Notes: generated from the letters alone by a model not told the origin. A stretch of DNA of 64,000 nucleotides from a bacterium (GCA_023664305.1 JAMPFT010000006.1:62001-126000), one strand, 5' to 3'; positions 36,061 through 45,293 are shown, counted from the stretch's first letter. A program made the numbers and translations.

Positions 36061-39000
36061 TCATAGAATATCGCAAAGCCAGGCGTAAGCGTTCAGAATA
36101 TTTTTCTGCTGCTTTCCGGCCAGGAAATAGTAATCCTGCTGCGCGCCGTTTTCGGTACACAGATAAGAACCGTAAGCGGGTATATCGCAGAAAACAGTTT
36201 CCCCGACGGAAACCGGCAGAATCCCGTACCCTTTGTCAGACAGAACAAAGGGCAGAACGTCCGGGCCGTCCGAGATGTAAAAGGCGCTGTTTCGAAGCTT
36301 TAGCGCATCTTTATCCCTGCGGGGAGCAATGGCATACAGCTGCTCTGACTTTTGCAGCTCCAGGAAAAGCCATTGCTTTCCGCCGTCCAGCTGGCGGCTC
36401 TCCTGCCTCCTTTCGGCAAGCAGTATCTTTCCGCTGCCGTCCAGATAGGTCATTGCGCCGGAGGCCTTGTCGATCCGCAGAATTACTTCCCCCACAGATA
36501 ATTCCAGCACTCTCCCGCTGTCCCGGTACTTCCAGTTCTTTTCCACTTTGTCTACCGTGATCCCGGGATGTTTTCCCGCGGTCAGCCCGGACCCTTTCGC
36601 AAAGGTAATCCGCAAAATAGAACTGCTTACGGGACTGACACGCAGTATACCGTACTGGCTCTGCAGATAGAGTCCGTCCGCCTGTCTGGAAGCCCAGCGG
36701 ACGCCCGGGTTGATTCTCGCGTGCCCCGCGGGACGCAGCTTTTCCGTGGCCGGCATATCGCCAAAGGCATGGAAGGATGCTTCCGTCCGGGAAGGTTCCG
36801 CGTTCCGGTTCTGCGGGCCTGCAAAAAGACCGGACGGGCTGCCTGTCACGAGCTGTTTATGCTGCAGATTATTCGGGTTTGCGGATAATCCGGACGGACT
36901 GACTGTCGCAGGCTGTTTAATCTGCACATTCTCCGGTTTTGCAAAAAGACCGGACAGGCTGCCTGTCGCAGGCTGTTTTGCCTGCCGGATTACCGTATGT
37001 GCGGAAGGTTTTGCAGCCACCGGTTTTTTGCGCGGCAGGTTCGGAACCGTTTCCGCTGCCCTGCGCTCTTCTGTTTTACTCGCCTCCTTCACTTTCTGCG
37101 TTCCGGAGATGTCCTGTCCTGCCGTCCTTAAAGTCTGGAGATGTTTTCCGGAAGTCTCCGTCCCTGCCGAAAGACGCGTCTCCGGTTCTGCTTCCAGCTC
37201 TGTCGTCTCACGCGTCTGCAGACACTCCTGCGGCACAGGGTCCGCGATCAGCCCTGTCAGATCGCCCCGATAAAGCACATGCAGCTCGTGCAGGGCGCGG
37301 GTGGCCGCCACATACAAAAGCTTCGCGTGTCCGTCGTCCGCCGGGTAGTCCTGTCTTGTGGGATCCCAGATCAGCACTGCGTCAAACTCCAGACCCTTGG
37401 TATACTCCACGGGAAGCACCATAATCCCGCTCCCGAAATTGATTTTTTCCAGGTCGCTCTCCGTGATTTCGATATGCTTTTCCAAAAGTCCGGCGGTCTC
37501 CGCCGCGCTGCTGACATTCCGGCAGACTACGGCAATCGTGTTATACCCCTGCTCCTGCCAGCCGCGGCAAATTTCCGCCGCCCGTTTCGCCAGGGCCGCT
37601 TCCCCGCCCTTCTCCGCGGATTTCGTTTCCGCACCGTTAGCCTCGCCGACAGGCCTCTGACTCTCTCCGCGTTCCTCTTTTGCCGTTCGATCCGTCTCTT
37701 TCCGACATTCGTTTTCCCCAAGCCGTTCCACCGCGACTGCCCTGCCGTGGCGCAGAATCGGCTCTGCGGGATAGACCGAAAAACTGCCGTGGCGCAGGAT
37801 ATTCGTGGCAAACTCGGAGATTTCCACCGTATTCCGGTAGCTTTTCCGCAGTATGCCGAAGGAGTCCGCCGGATCCGGAAGGAGCAGCCTGCGCAGCACC
37901 TCCCAGTCCTCTAAACCGTAGCCAAAGTGTATATTCTGGGAAACGTCGCCCATGACCGTATAGGTGCAGTCCCTGATGCAGGCATGCAGGACACGGTACG
38001 CCATCATGCCGAAATCCTGGGCTTCGTCCACCACAATGTGATGGGCCTCGCTGATCACCTCCGTCTCCTTCACCCATTTGTAGAGCAGCGCCAGCGCCGC
38101 CAGGTCGTAGACGTCAAAGGAATCCGACGGGACGGCCACATCCAGGCCCTTTTCTCTCTGCTTTGCCAGAAATTTCAGGTATAAGTCGTAAACGGAGCCC
38201 TTCCAACGGGTCGGCCCGTAATAGCCCCGGTAAGCCCGCAAAATAGCTTTTTTCTCTTCTTCCGTGTATTTTACGCCCTTCCCGAGGAACTCTTCCCTTA
38301 TCTTTACCGCCAGACGGTCGTTTAGCATATTGATCTTGCTTTGAATCGAGACGGACGGGTTACCGTCGATATAGCGCTCTACCGCGCCCCTGTCCACGAG
38401 GTGAACCGACAGTAAGGGCCTGCCTGCGGCCTTGTCTTCCTCCCGTCTGTCATAGATGCCGCTTTTTCCGTCCTGCAGCCCCTCCACAAACTGTCTGGGA
38501 TACAGAAAGACGTCGTCGCGGCGGATTGAAGCCTGTTCCAGCTTCCGAATAAACGCCTCCAGGTCCAGAAACCACCGTTCTGTACCCTTCACCGCATCCC
38601 GTGTTCCCGACACGGGGCGTACCCTATATTTCTTTTCATCCCAGTCCTCATAGAGCAGACGGATAAACAGCTGTTCCATCGTCATCTGTCTTACGCCGTA
38701 CACGTCGAGATCGGGCAGCACGCCTGTGATATAGTTCAGCAGGATCCGGTTGCTTCCTACGATGTAGAAGTCCTCCGGGCGGAAACGTTCCTGATAATTG
38801 TACAGGATAAATGAAATCCGATGCATTGCCACCGTCGTCTTCCCGGAGCCTGCGACGCCCTGGACAATAACGTTGTGGTAGGGAGATTTCCGGATGATTT
38901 CATTCTGCTCCTTCTGGATCGTCGCCACGATCTCTCCCAGCACGGCCTCCTTGTTTTTGGAGAGATACTTTGTCAGAAGATCGTCGTTTGCCACAACCTC

Positions 39001-39498
39001 CGTATCAAAATACTCCAAAAGGCGGCCGTCCTGTATTTCATAGGTTCGTTTCAGCTTCAGATCGATGGGAATTTCCCTGCCGCCCGGCGCAGTATAAAAA
39101 CATCTGCCCAATCCGTTTTCATAATAGGCGTTCGCGACTGGCGCGCGCCAGTCAACCACCAGCCAGTCGGTATTGTCTTTGTTGATGCCGCCCTTGCCGA
39201 TGTAAAGAGATTCCTCTTTCCCCAATGTCTCATCCCGAAAGACGATTCTGCCGAAATACGGCTTGAGGCGCGCTTTTTCGTTTCTTGCCAGCGCACGCTT
39301 CATATGCTCGTTCAGGGTGATGGTGTTGTTTAAGAGCGTCCACAGCTCTACATCGTTGTCGTGATAGTGCTCCAGCATTTCGTCGATCTGCGCCTGCATG
39401 CGGCTGACCTCGCTGCCGTAACTGACCAGATTGTTTTCGACTGCCTGCAGGGTCTCTTTCAGATACTTCTCTTCCGCTTCTCTGTCCGTATGATTCAT
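36061..39498 (-). CDS. helD: HelD-type UvrD-like helicase fused to a GH31 N-terminal-like domain
   Basis: A 1145-residue protein. Residues 1-760 are a complete superfamily 1 helicase of the HelD class, which recycles stalled RNA polymerase: N-terminal coiled coil (1-75), Walker A GVAGSGKT (214-221), VVDEAQDF near 491, RKSYRNTVEIS, VEYTKGLEFDAV and YVAATRALHEL. HelD of Bacillus is about 774 residues, so about 370 are extra. They comprise a Thr/Lys/Pro-rich linker, three 20-residue repeats (KQPATGSLSGLF type; about 833-892) and a terminal domain (about 915-1145) with GILRVSPVSSSILRITF, LRIDKASGAMTYLDG, LPFVLSDKGYGILP and QQDYYFLAGKQQKNIL, which reads like the galactose-mutarotase-like N-terminal domain of family 31 glycoside hydrolases. 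No GH31 barrel follows. GGGAGGTG sets the start; an upstream ATG (39585) lacks a site. Confidence 0.8.
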   Translation of the reverse strand: MNHTDREAEEKYLKETLQAVENNLVSYGSEVSRMQAQIDEMLEHYHDNDVELWTLLNNTITLNEHMKRALARNEKARLKPYFGRIVFRDETLGKEESLYIGKGGINKDNTDWLVVDWRAPVANAYYENGLGRCFYTAPGGREIPIDLKLKRTYEIQDGRLLEYFDTEVVANDDLLTKYLSKNKEAVLGEIVATIQKEQNEIIRKSPYHNVIVQGVAGSGKTTVAMHRISFILYNYQERFRPEDFYIVGSNRILLNYITGVLPDLDVYGVRQMTMEQLFIRLLYEDWDEKKYRVRPVSGTRDAVKGTERWFLDLEAFIRKLEQASIRRDDVFLYPRQFVEGLQDGKSGIYDRREEDKAAGRPLLSVHLVDRGAVERYIDGNPSVSIQSKINMLNDRLAVKIREEFLGKGVKYTEEEKKAILRAYRGYYGPTRWKGSVYDLYLKFLAKQREKGLDVAVPSDSFDVYDLAALALLYKWVKETEVISEAHHIVVDEAQDFGMMAYRVLHACIRDCTYTVMGDVSQNIHFGYGLEDWEVLRRLLLPDPADSFGILRKSYRNTVEISEFATNILRHGSFSVYPAEPILRHGRAVAVERLGENECRKETDRTAKEERGESQRPVGEANGAETKSAEKGGEAALAKRAAEICRGWQEQGYNTIAVVCRNVSSAAETAGLLEKHIEITESDLEKINFGSGIMVLPVEYTKGLEFDAVLIWDPTRQDYPADDGHAKLLYVAATRALHELHVLYRGDLTGLIADPVPQECLQTRETTELEAEPETRLSAGTETSGKHLQTLRTAGQDISGTQKVKEASKTEERRAAETVPNLPRKKPVAAKPSAHTVIRQAKQPATGSLSGLFAKPENVQIKQPATVSPSGLSANPNNLQHKQLVTGSPSGLFAGPQNRNAEPSRTEASFHAFGDMPATEKLRPAGHARINPGVRWASRQADGLYLQSQYGILRVSPVSSSILRITFAKGSGLTAGKHPGITVDKVEKNWKYRDSGRVLELSVGEVILRIDKASGAMTYLDGSGKILLAERRQESRQLDGGKQWLFLELQKSEQLYAIAPRRDKDALKLRNSAFYISDGPDVLPFVLSDKGYGILPVSVGETVFCDIPAYGSYLCTENGAQQDYYFLAGKQQKNILNAYAWLCDIL
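36821..37000 (-). repeat. Three 60-base tandem repeats in the helicase gene
   Basis: Units start near 36821, 36881 and 36941 with an exact 60-base period and differ by several substitutions each. They encode a 20-residue repeat (KQPAT-SPSGL-A-P-N pattern) in the linker. Confidence 0.85.
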
Positions 39499-39557
39499 GT
39501 ACACCTCCCGTATTGTGTTACCGTACACAGTTTTTGCATACACGCCAATCCTGCTCC

Positions 39558-39684
39558 GGCCGTGCGACGGTTCCTTTGCGGACACGTTTGCACTCGGGCA
39601 GGCACATAGCGGACGCTAAGCTCGAAAGTACCTCGCCAGGCGCCGATGTACCTTTACGGTCCGCAAAGGGACCGTCGCCCGGCC
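39558..39684 (-). repeat. Palindromic element P, copy 2 (inverted)
   Basis: The reverse complement matches copy 1 (35159-35275) over the core with a few substitutions, including TTTCGAGCTTAGCGTCCGCT. Its terminal arms (39558-39583 and 39659-39684) pair with each other but differ in sequence from those of copy 1, so pairing rather than sequence seems preserved. Confidence 0.85.
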
Positions 39685-39696
39685 TAAGCGCTTTGT

Positions 39697-39749
39697 AAAA
39701 AAGCGGCCGGACGCTTTTGCTGCGACGAAGTTTCCTATAGAATAAAAAA
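39697..39749 (-). repeat. Dispersed hairpin element, copy D (shortened, inverted)
   Basis: On the minus strand it reads ATTCTATAGGAAACTTCGTC, then GCAGCAAAAGCGTCCGG and a T run. It lacks the GAAGAATGC/GCATTCTTC hairpin of the other copies. Confidence 0.7.
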
Positions 39750-39886
39750 CCGCCAGCGCCCTTCTTAAATCTGTCATCGGTAACGGAATAAACAAAACAG
39801 CCATAAACAGAATTATACAGAAAAACAGAAATAATAATAGACTTTTTTTTCGATATGTGTTATAGTGTTATATAGAGTCGTGCCTG

Positions 39887-39918
39887 AAAAAAGCTGTCGT
39901 TTTACCGACAGCTTTTTT
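39887..39918 (-). terminator. Terminator downstream of hisIE
   Basis: AAAAAAGCTGTCG and CGACAGCTTTTTT form a perfect 13-bp stem with loop TTTTAC. It ends the minus-strand his operon and could work in both directions. Confidence 0.85.
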
Positions 39919-39940
39919 GCATGATATCGTTTACTCCTGC

Positions 39941-40006
39941 ATGTTTTCAATCCACTTATTTCTGCATGATTACATGTTTTCAATCCATTCGTTTCTGCAT
40001 GATTGC
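39941..40006. repeat. 33-base tandem duplication
   Basis: Two adjacent 33-base units begin ATGTTTTCAATCCA and end TTTCTGCATGATT plus two bases; they differ at about four positions. Confidence 0.8.
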
Positions 40007-40069
40007 AAACGGAAATTTGCTCATGAGACAAAGTTCTTTTCCTGATTTTCGCCACCTTTTCCGCCGCAT

Positions 40070-41362
40070 TTAGCTGTGCCTCTGCGCCAGCTCCGCCGTG
40101 ATTTCCTCCCATGTGACGTCCGTCTGCGCCATAAGCACCATCATATGATACAGAAAATCGCTGATCTCGTACTTTATCTGGCTTACGCCGGGATTTTTTG
40201 CGGCGATTACAATCTCCGTCGCTTCCTCTCCCAGCTTTTTTAAAATCTTGTCGATGCCCTTGTCAAACAGATAGTTCGTGTAAGAACCCTCTTTGGGGTG
40301 CGCCTTTCTGTCCTGAATGACGTCCAATACGTCCTGAAATACCAGCAGCGGGTTGGTCTTCTCGGCAGAATCCTTTTTGGCGATCTCGTTGAAGAAGCAG
40401 CTTCTTGCGCCCGTATGGCAGGCGGCTCCCGTCTGAGAAACCTTCGCGAGGATGGTATCCATATCGCAGTCCGCGGTCAGACTCTTCAGATACTGGTAAT
40501 GGCCGCTGGTCTCTCCCTTCAGCCACAGTTTGTTCCTGCTTCTGCTGAAATAAGTCATTTTTCCTGTCGCAATCGTCTGACCGTAGGCCTCCTCATTCAT
40601 ATAGGCGACCATCAGTACCTCCAGCGTCCGGTAGTCCTGTACGACCACCGGAACCAGACCGTCGCTGTTTTTCTTAAAGTCCTCCCAGAAATAAGCTGCC
40701 TCAAGAGAGTCTACCGATATTCCGTTTTCCCTGCACAGCCCCTTTAGGGTTAAAATGTCCCTGTAATTGTCGTTAATCGTATTTCCGGTGACGCCGCATA
40801 CCTGGTCGTAGGCAAATATTTCCATCAGCTTGTTTAAGGCAATCTGATTGATCTGCACATAAAAGGGAAGCTTTATACATTCTGCCGTCTCCCTGATCTG
40901 ATGGGGATTCATCAGAATCATGGCGGACACATAGGTCTCGATCAGCTCTCTGTGAGCTGCGAGCGTCCGGGGATCGTTATAGGAGATCAGAATCTTTTCT
41001 CTGCCGAATTTTTGGGATACCTCCTCCGTGATGGCGATATTTTCTTCCTTCTCATAGTCCAGAACCGCCCGTCTGCAGCCCGCATAGAGAAGCTTTTTGA
41101 TATCCTCCATGCGCTTTACGTTTCCTGCGCCGATGACGTCCGTCTCGGCCAGCGCACAGATTTCCCGCAGCAGCTCCAATGCCTGTTCGTGCTCTGCGTC
41201 GTCCGAAGACAGATCAAAAACAATCAGTTCATCCGCGTTGTGTTCATTATAAAGTCTCACCAGACGTAAGGGATCCGTCTCCACAACGGAAAAGTCCGTA
41301 AGACTTTTCACCGCATGGCCGTGATATAAATAAATGCATGGTACAAATTTTTTGACAATCAT
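40070..41362 (-). CDS. hisIE: HisIE with N-terminal HisF/HisA-like barrel
   Basis: A 430-residue protein. The last 200 residues are bifunctional HisI (phosphoribosyl-AMP cyclohydrolase; [22 protein letters not shown] zinc ligands) and HisE (phosphoribosyl-ATP pyrophosphatase; [14 protein letters not shown]). The first 215 resemble HisF/His[11 protein letters not shown] replaces the usual IPCLDV-DG, and [16 protein letters not shown] and [17 protein letters not shown] follow. The catalytic Asp of HisF is Tyr here, so this barrel is probably inactive and may bind or channel a ligand. AGAGAGG precedes the start. It is the last gene of the his operon. Confidence 0.9.
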   Translation of the reverse strand: MIVKKFVPCIYLYHGHAVKSLTDFSVVETDPLRLVRLYNEHNADELIVFDLSSDDAEHEQALELLREICALAETDVIGAGNVKRMEDIKKLLYAGCRRAVLDYEKEENIAITEEVSQKFGREKILISYNDPRTLAAHRELIETYVSAMILMNPHQIRETAECIKLPFYVQINQIALNKLMEIFAYDQVCGVTGNTINDNYRDILTLKGLCRENGISVDSLEAAYFWEDFKKNSDGLVPVVVQDYRTLEVLMVAYMNEEAYGQTIATGKMTYFSRSRNKLWLKGETSGHYQYLKSLTADCDMDTILAKVSQTGAACHTGARSCFFNEIAKKDSAEKTNPLLVFQDVLDVIQDRKAHPKEGSYTNYLFDKGIDKILKKLGEEATEIVIAAKNPGVSQIKYEISDFLYHMMVLMAQTDVTWEEITAELAQRHS

Positions 41363-41411
41363 ATAGCCTCTCTTCCGTCCTGTAATTTCCGAATCCCGCG
41401 GGCTGCGGACC

Positions 41412-41999
41412 TTACAGGCTTCCCTTCGTGCTTAATACATCCTTTATTCTTGCGTCTATGCCTGTGGCGGCGTCCAGGGCCTTTGCAAAGGCCTTGAACA
41501 GAGCCTCAATCATATGGTGCGCGTTGACGCCGTCCAGCAGCTTCAGATGCAGATTCATGCCCGCGCTGTAAGACACCGCGTAAAAAAATTCCCGGACAAG
41601 CTCTGTCTCAAGCTCCCCCACTCTCTCCACCGGAAAGGAGCAGTCAAAATTCAGATAAGGTCTGCCGCAGAGATCCACCGCGCAAAGCGCCAGGGCGTCG
41701 TCCATGGGAAGGAGAAACGAGCCGTAACGACAGATCCCCTTTTTATCCCCGACCGCCGTGGCAACTGCCTGTCCCAGCACGATGCCGGTGTCCTCCACGG
41801 TGTGATGCCCGTCCACCTGCAGATCGCCCCTGACATGGCAGTTCAGATCAAAAAAGCCGTGTCTGGAAAAGCTTTTTAGCATGTGATCCAGAAATCCGAT
41901 TCCCGTGGAAATGTCCGCCTCCCCTTTCCCGTCGAGATTCAGATACACCGTGATGTCCGTTTCGTTTGTCTTTCGGTTTATATTGGCTGTCCTGTCCAT
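41412..41999 (-). CDS. hisB: Imidazoleglycerol-phosphate dehydratase
   Basis: A 195-residue manganese enzyme of histidine synthesis. [14 protein letters not shown] and [14 protein letters not shown], plus the C-terminal [14 protein letters not shown], are the metal-binding histidine motifs. No phosphatase domain is fused. The start lies seven bases after the hisD stop; an in-frame ATG upstream would overlap hisD. Confidence 0.96.
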   Translation of the reverse strand: MDRTANINRKTNETDITVYLNLDGKGEADISTGIGFLDHMLKSFSRHGFFDLNCHVRGDLQVDGHHTVEDTGIVLGQAVATAVGDKKGICRYGSFLLPMDDALALCAVDLCGRPYLNFDCSFPVERVGELETELVREFFYAVSYSAGMNLHLKLLDGVNAHHMIEALFKAFAKALDAATGIDARIKDVLSTKGSL

Positions 42000-42006
42000 A
42001 TCGCAA

Positions 42007-43314
42007 TCACCGTGCCTTTCCGCAATCCTCAAACCTTACTTTAATGCTGTTTGCATGAGCCGTCAGTCCTTCGCTTTCGGCAAAGGCCTCGATATCCGTA
42101 TGTACCTTTTCCAACGCCTCCCTGGAGTAGGATATGATACTCGTCTTTTTGACAAAGTCGTCTACGCTTACAGGCGAGAAGAATTTGGCGGTGCCGTTGG
42201 TTGGCAGGATATGATTCGGCCCCGCAAAGTAGTCTCCCAGCGGCTCGGAGGAATATTCACCGAGAAAGATTGCCCCGGCGTTTCGAATTTTAGTCATGAT
42301 TTGGAAGGGATCCGCCGTCAGGATCTCCAGGTGCTCCGATGCGATCTCGTTTACCGCGTCTATCGCCTCAGCCATATTCGGAGCGATCAGAATACAGCCG
42401 TAGTTATCCAGGGATTTCCGGATGATCTCCTTTCGGGAAAGCGTTTCCGTAAACGCGTCGATCCGGCCGGATACTTTTTTAGCCAGTTCCTCCGAGGTCG
42501 TGATCAGAATTGCGCTGGCTAATTCGTCGTGCTCCGCCTGAGAGAGAAGGTCGGCGGCGACATAGTCCGGATTGGCGGTTTCATCCGCCAGAACAAGGAT
42601 CTCGCTCGGACCCGCAACGGAATCGATGCCCACATAGCCGTACACCGCCTTTTTTGCCAGCGCCACATAAATATTCCCGGGGCCGGTGATCTTATCTGCT
42701 TTCGGGACGGACTGAGTGCCAAAGGCCATTGCGGCGATCGCCTGCGCGCCTCCAGCCCGATAAACGGCGTCTACCCCGGCGATATCCGCCGCCACCAATG
42801 TCCCGGGATTAACCTTTCCGTCCGGGCCGGGCGGCGTCGTCATGATGATCTCAGGCACTCCCGCCACCCTGGCCGGTATTACATTCATCAGCACGCTGGA
42901 CGGATAGGCCGCTTTCCCTCCTGGCACATATACCCCGGCCCTGGCGATGGCAGTGAATTTCATTCCAAGGATCGTGCCGTCCTCCTTCGCGTCAAACCAG
43001 CTGTTCCGCAGCTGCTTCCTGTGAAAGGCGCGGATGTTTTCCGCGGACCGGCGGATGATTTCCACCAGATTTTTGTCCAGCGCCAAATACGCCTCTTCTA
43101 TCTCCTGCCGCGTTACTTTTATGTTTTCCGCCGTCAGATGATATCCGTCATATTTCCAGGTATATTCAAAAAGGGCGCTGTCTCTCTGCTCTCTGACGCG
43201 TTCGACAATCTCCCGCACCGCTGACTCGTACTGCACATAGTGATTCGGGCTCCTCTTCAGAAGGTCATCCAGGATATTCTGTTTTGTTTCCGCTGTGAGT
43301 TCTCTTATTTTCAT
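42007..43314 (-). CDS. hisD: Histidinol dehydrogenase
   Basis: A 435-residue zinc enzyme catalysing the last two steps of histidine synthesis. YVPGGKAAYPSSVLMN, GPSEILVLAD and SQAEHDELA are typical, and the C-terminal half carries GPNHILPTNG. GAGGA lies six bases before the chosen ATG. Confidence 0.96.
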   Translation of the reverse strand: MKIRELTAETKQNILDDLLKRSPNHYVQYESAVREIVERVREQRDSALFEYTWKYDGYHLTAENIKVTRQEIEEAYLALDKNLVEIIRRSAENIRAFHRKQLRNSWFDAKEDGTILGMKFTAIARAGVYVPGGKAAYPSSVLMNVIPARVAGVPEIIMTTPPGPDGKVNPGTLVAADIAGVDAVYRAGGAQAIAAMAFGTQSVPKADKITGPGNIYVALAKKAVYGYVGIDSVAGPSEILVLADETANPDYVAADLLSQAEHDELASAILITTSEELAKKVSGRIDAFTETLSRKEIIRKSLDNYGCILIAPNMAEAIDAVNEIASEHLEILTADPFQIMTKIRNAGAIFLGEYSSEPLGDYFAGPNHILPTNGTAKFFSPVSVDDFVKKTSIISYSREALEKVHTDIEAFAESEGLTAHANSIKVRFEDCGKAR

Positions 43315-43338
43315 GGCAATCCTCATTTCTGGGTTGTT

Positions 43339-43998
43339 TTACGCCTGTCTTTCTTTTAGCTGTCTTCGAATACGCATTACCAGCTCCTTGATCCGCTCCG
43401 ATTCCATCTGCATACTGACCGGATTGACGATCATTCTGGCCGAGAGGGGACAGATCTCCTCCAGCACCTCCAGCCCGTTTTGACGCAGAGTCGAACCGGT
43501 TTCCACGATATCGACGATTACGTCCGACAGCTCCACCAGCGGGCCGAGCTCTACGGATCCGTTGAGCTTGATAATGTCAACCGTCTGGCGTTTTGTGTTG
43601 TAAAAATAATCTTTGGCGATGCCCGGATATTTGCTGGCCACCCGGATTCTCTCATGGTGAAGCAGAAGCTCTTTGGCCGAAGCCGGGCCGCAGACACACA
43701 TTCTGCACCTCCCGAACCCGAGATCCAGAACCTCGTACACATTCCGGTTTTCCTCCAGAACCGTGTCTCTCCCAACCACTCCGATATCGGCGGCGCCGTA
43801 CTCCACAAAGGTCGGTACGTCCGGTCCTTTTGCCAGAAAAAAGCGGAGCCTTAAGTCGTCGTTGACAAAAATCAGTTTTCTGGAATTTTTATCCTTCAGT
43901 TCCTCGCAGGTAATGCCGATCTGTTCAAAAAGCGCCAGGGTTTCCGACGCCAGACGTCCCTTCCCCAGGGCAAACGTCAGATATCTTTCCTCATTCAT
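43339..43998 (-). CDS. hisG: ATP phosphoribosyltransferase, short form
   Basis: A 219-residue catalytic subunit for the first step of histidine synthesis. The short form lacks the regulatory ACT-like domain and needs HisZ, which is encoded just upstream. LTFALGKGRLA, EYGAADIGVVGRD and VDIVETGSTLRQNGL are diagnostic. TAGGAG precedes the start. Confidence 0.96.
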   Translation of the reverse strand: MNEERYLTFALGKGRLASETLALFEQIGITCEELKDKNSRKLIFVNDDLRLRFFLAKGPDVPTFVEYGAADIGVVGRDTVLEENRNVYEVLDLGFGRCRMCVCGPASAKELLLHHERIRVASKYPGIAKDYFYNTKRQTVDIIKLNGSVELGPLVELSDVIVDIVETGSTLRQNGLEVLEEICPLSARMIVNPVSMQMESERIKELVMRIRRQLKERQA

Positions 43999-44084
43999 GA
44001 TGTAAAACTCCTACCTGTGGCGTCACAAACGGATTTTCCGGAAGCTGGCGACTCCGAAAAAACGCCTGTCTTTCCGTTTCCAAC

Positions 44085-45212
44085 TCAGTCCCCGCGCGTC
44101 TCTTCCTCCGGGGTCAGCACGACGGCATGTCCCATGGCGCGCAGTTTTTCCGCCTCCGCAAGCTTTTCCGCAAAATCATCCCTGCCGTAGCTGACGGTAC
44201 GGATCGGCGCCGGCGGCGGTATTTGAGCTTTTTGTCTAAAAAGCGCTTCCAGAATATTGTCGATCACCATACAAAAACCGACGGCAGGCGCCTCTTTCCC
44301 AAACTGACGCAGCAGATGATCGTATCTGCCGCCCTTGACAATCGCGTCACCTACGCCATAAGTGTAAACCTTAAATACGACGCCTGTGTAATATTTATAT
44401 TTGCTCAGAAGCCCCAGGTCAAAGGACAGAAATTCCTCCGCGCCGTATTCCCGCAAAACCTCCTTCAGCCTTTTCAGTCTCTCGATCGCCGCCAGAGAAC
44501 GCAGATTGCTTACCATATCGGCGGCCTGGGATAAGGAGCACATATCGCCGAACAGATCCGCAACCTTTAAAAGGCGGGAGCGATAAGGCTCCGCTACGCC
44601 TCTCTCCTGCAGCAGCTCCTGGGCGGCAAAGAAATTTTTCCCGGAAATACAGGATCTTAAATCCATCTCCGTCTCTTCGTCCAGACCGGCCTCCTCGCAG
44701 AGTCCCTTGAAATATTCCACCTCGCCGACCGTCACCTGAAAACGTTCTACCCCTGCGCATAAAAGAGACCGGATGACCAGGCTTATGATCTCCGCGTCCG
44801 CCTCCACGGAGGAATCCCCGATCAACTCGGCGCCCATCTGCGTGGCCTCGCTCAGCTTTCCCTGAAGCGCGGAGGTATTGGTAAAGGTACTTCCGCAATA
44901 ACAAAACCGCAGCGGGAGGCGGCTGTCGCAAAAATATTTGGCGGCGCACCTGGCGACTGACGGTGTGAAATCCGGCCGCAGTACCAGCGTATTGCCTTCC
45001 CTGTCAAAAAACTTATACAGCTCCCTGCTGGGCGTCGTTCCGATTTCTCTGGAAAAGACGTCAAAGAACTCAAAAACGGGCGTCTGTATATCCTCATACC
45101 CAAACAGACGGATGCTCTCGTGAAGCCTGCGCTCCACCTCCTGTTTGCGATAATATTCTTTCCCGTAAATATCTCTGACTCCCTCGGGAGTATGCAGTAA
45201 CTGTCTGTTCAT
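44085..45212 (-). CDS. hisZ: ATP phosphoribosyltransferase regulatory subunit
   Basis: A 375-residue histidyl-tRNA synthetase paralogue that binds HisG and confers histidine feedback. LHTPEGVRDIYGKEYY at the N-terminus, VLRPDFTPSVAR (motif 2) and VVFKVYTYGVGDAIVKGGRYD match HisZ. It opens the his operon. The likely ribosome site AGAGG lies only one base from the ATG, unusually close. Confidence 0.93.
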   Translation of the reverse strand: MNRQLLHTPEGVRDIYGKEYYRKQEVERRLHESIRLFGYEDIQTPVFEFFDVFSREIGTTPSRELYKFFDREGNTLVLRPDFTPSVARCAAKYFCDSRLPLRFCYCGSTFTNTSALQGKLSEATQMGAELIGDSSVEADAEIISLVIRSLLCAGVERFQVTVGEVEYFKGLCEEAGLDEETEMDLRSCISGKNFFAAQELLQERGVAEPYRSRLLKVADLFGDMCSLSQAADMVSNLRSLAAIERLKRLKEVLREYGAEEFLSFDLGLLSKYKYYTGVVFKVYTYGVGDAIVKGGRYDHLLRQFGKEAPAVGFCMVIDNILEALFRQKAQIPPPAPIRTVSYGRDDFAEKLAEAEKLRAMGHAVVLTPEEETRGD

Positions 45213-45220
45213 CCTCTTTT

Positions 45221-45293
45221 ACCTTATAGAAACTTCGATGTAACAAGGGAAGAATGCGAAGCATTCTTCTAAGCGAGCAAAGCTCGCTTTTTT
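45221..45293 (+). repeat. Dispersed hairpin element, copy A
   Basis: 73 bases: ACCTTATAGAAACTTCG start, hairpin GAAGAATGC/GCATTCTTC, then AAGCGAGC/GCTCGCTT with a T run. It lies just upstream of hisZ. Confidence 0.85.

Larger units (their letters stand above)
39499..40069. other. Noncoding block between hisIE and the helicase gene
   Basis: 571 bases containing, from left to right: palindromic element P copy 2, a truncated dispersed hairpin element, a perfect hairpin terminator and a 33-base tandem duplication. No credible coding frame. Confidence 0.7.

Noticed and set aside
35682..36560. 292-codon plus-strand frame covering the palindromic block and the antisense of the helicase end
   Set aside because: Runs through inverted repeats and antisense to a clearly coding gene; composition is Arg/Ser/Pro-rich noise and there is no ribosome site.
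39813..40112. 99-codon minus-strand frame with repeats CNHAETNGLKT/CNHAEISGLKT
   Set aside because: The repeat comes from a noncoding 33-base tandem duplication, the frame overlaps the hisIE end in another phase and runs through a terminator.
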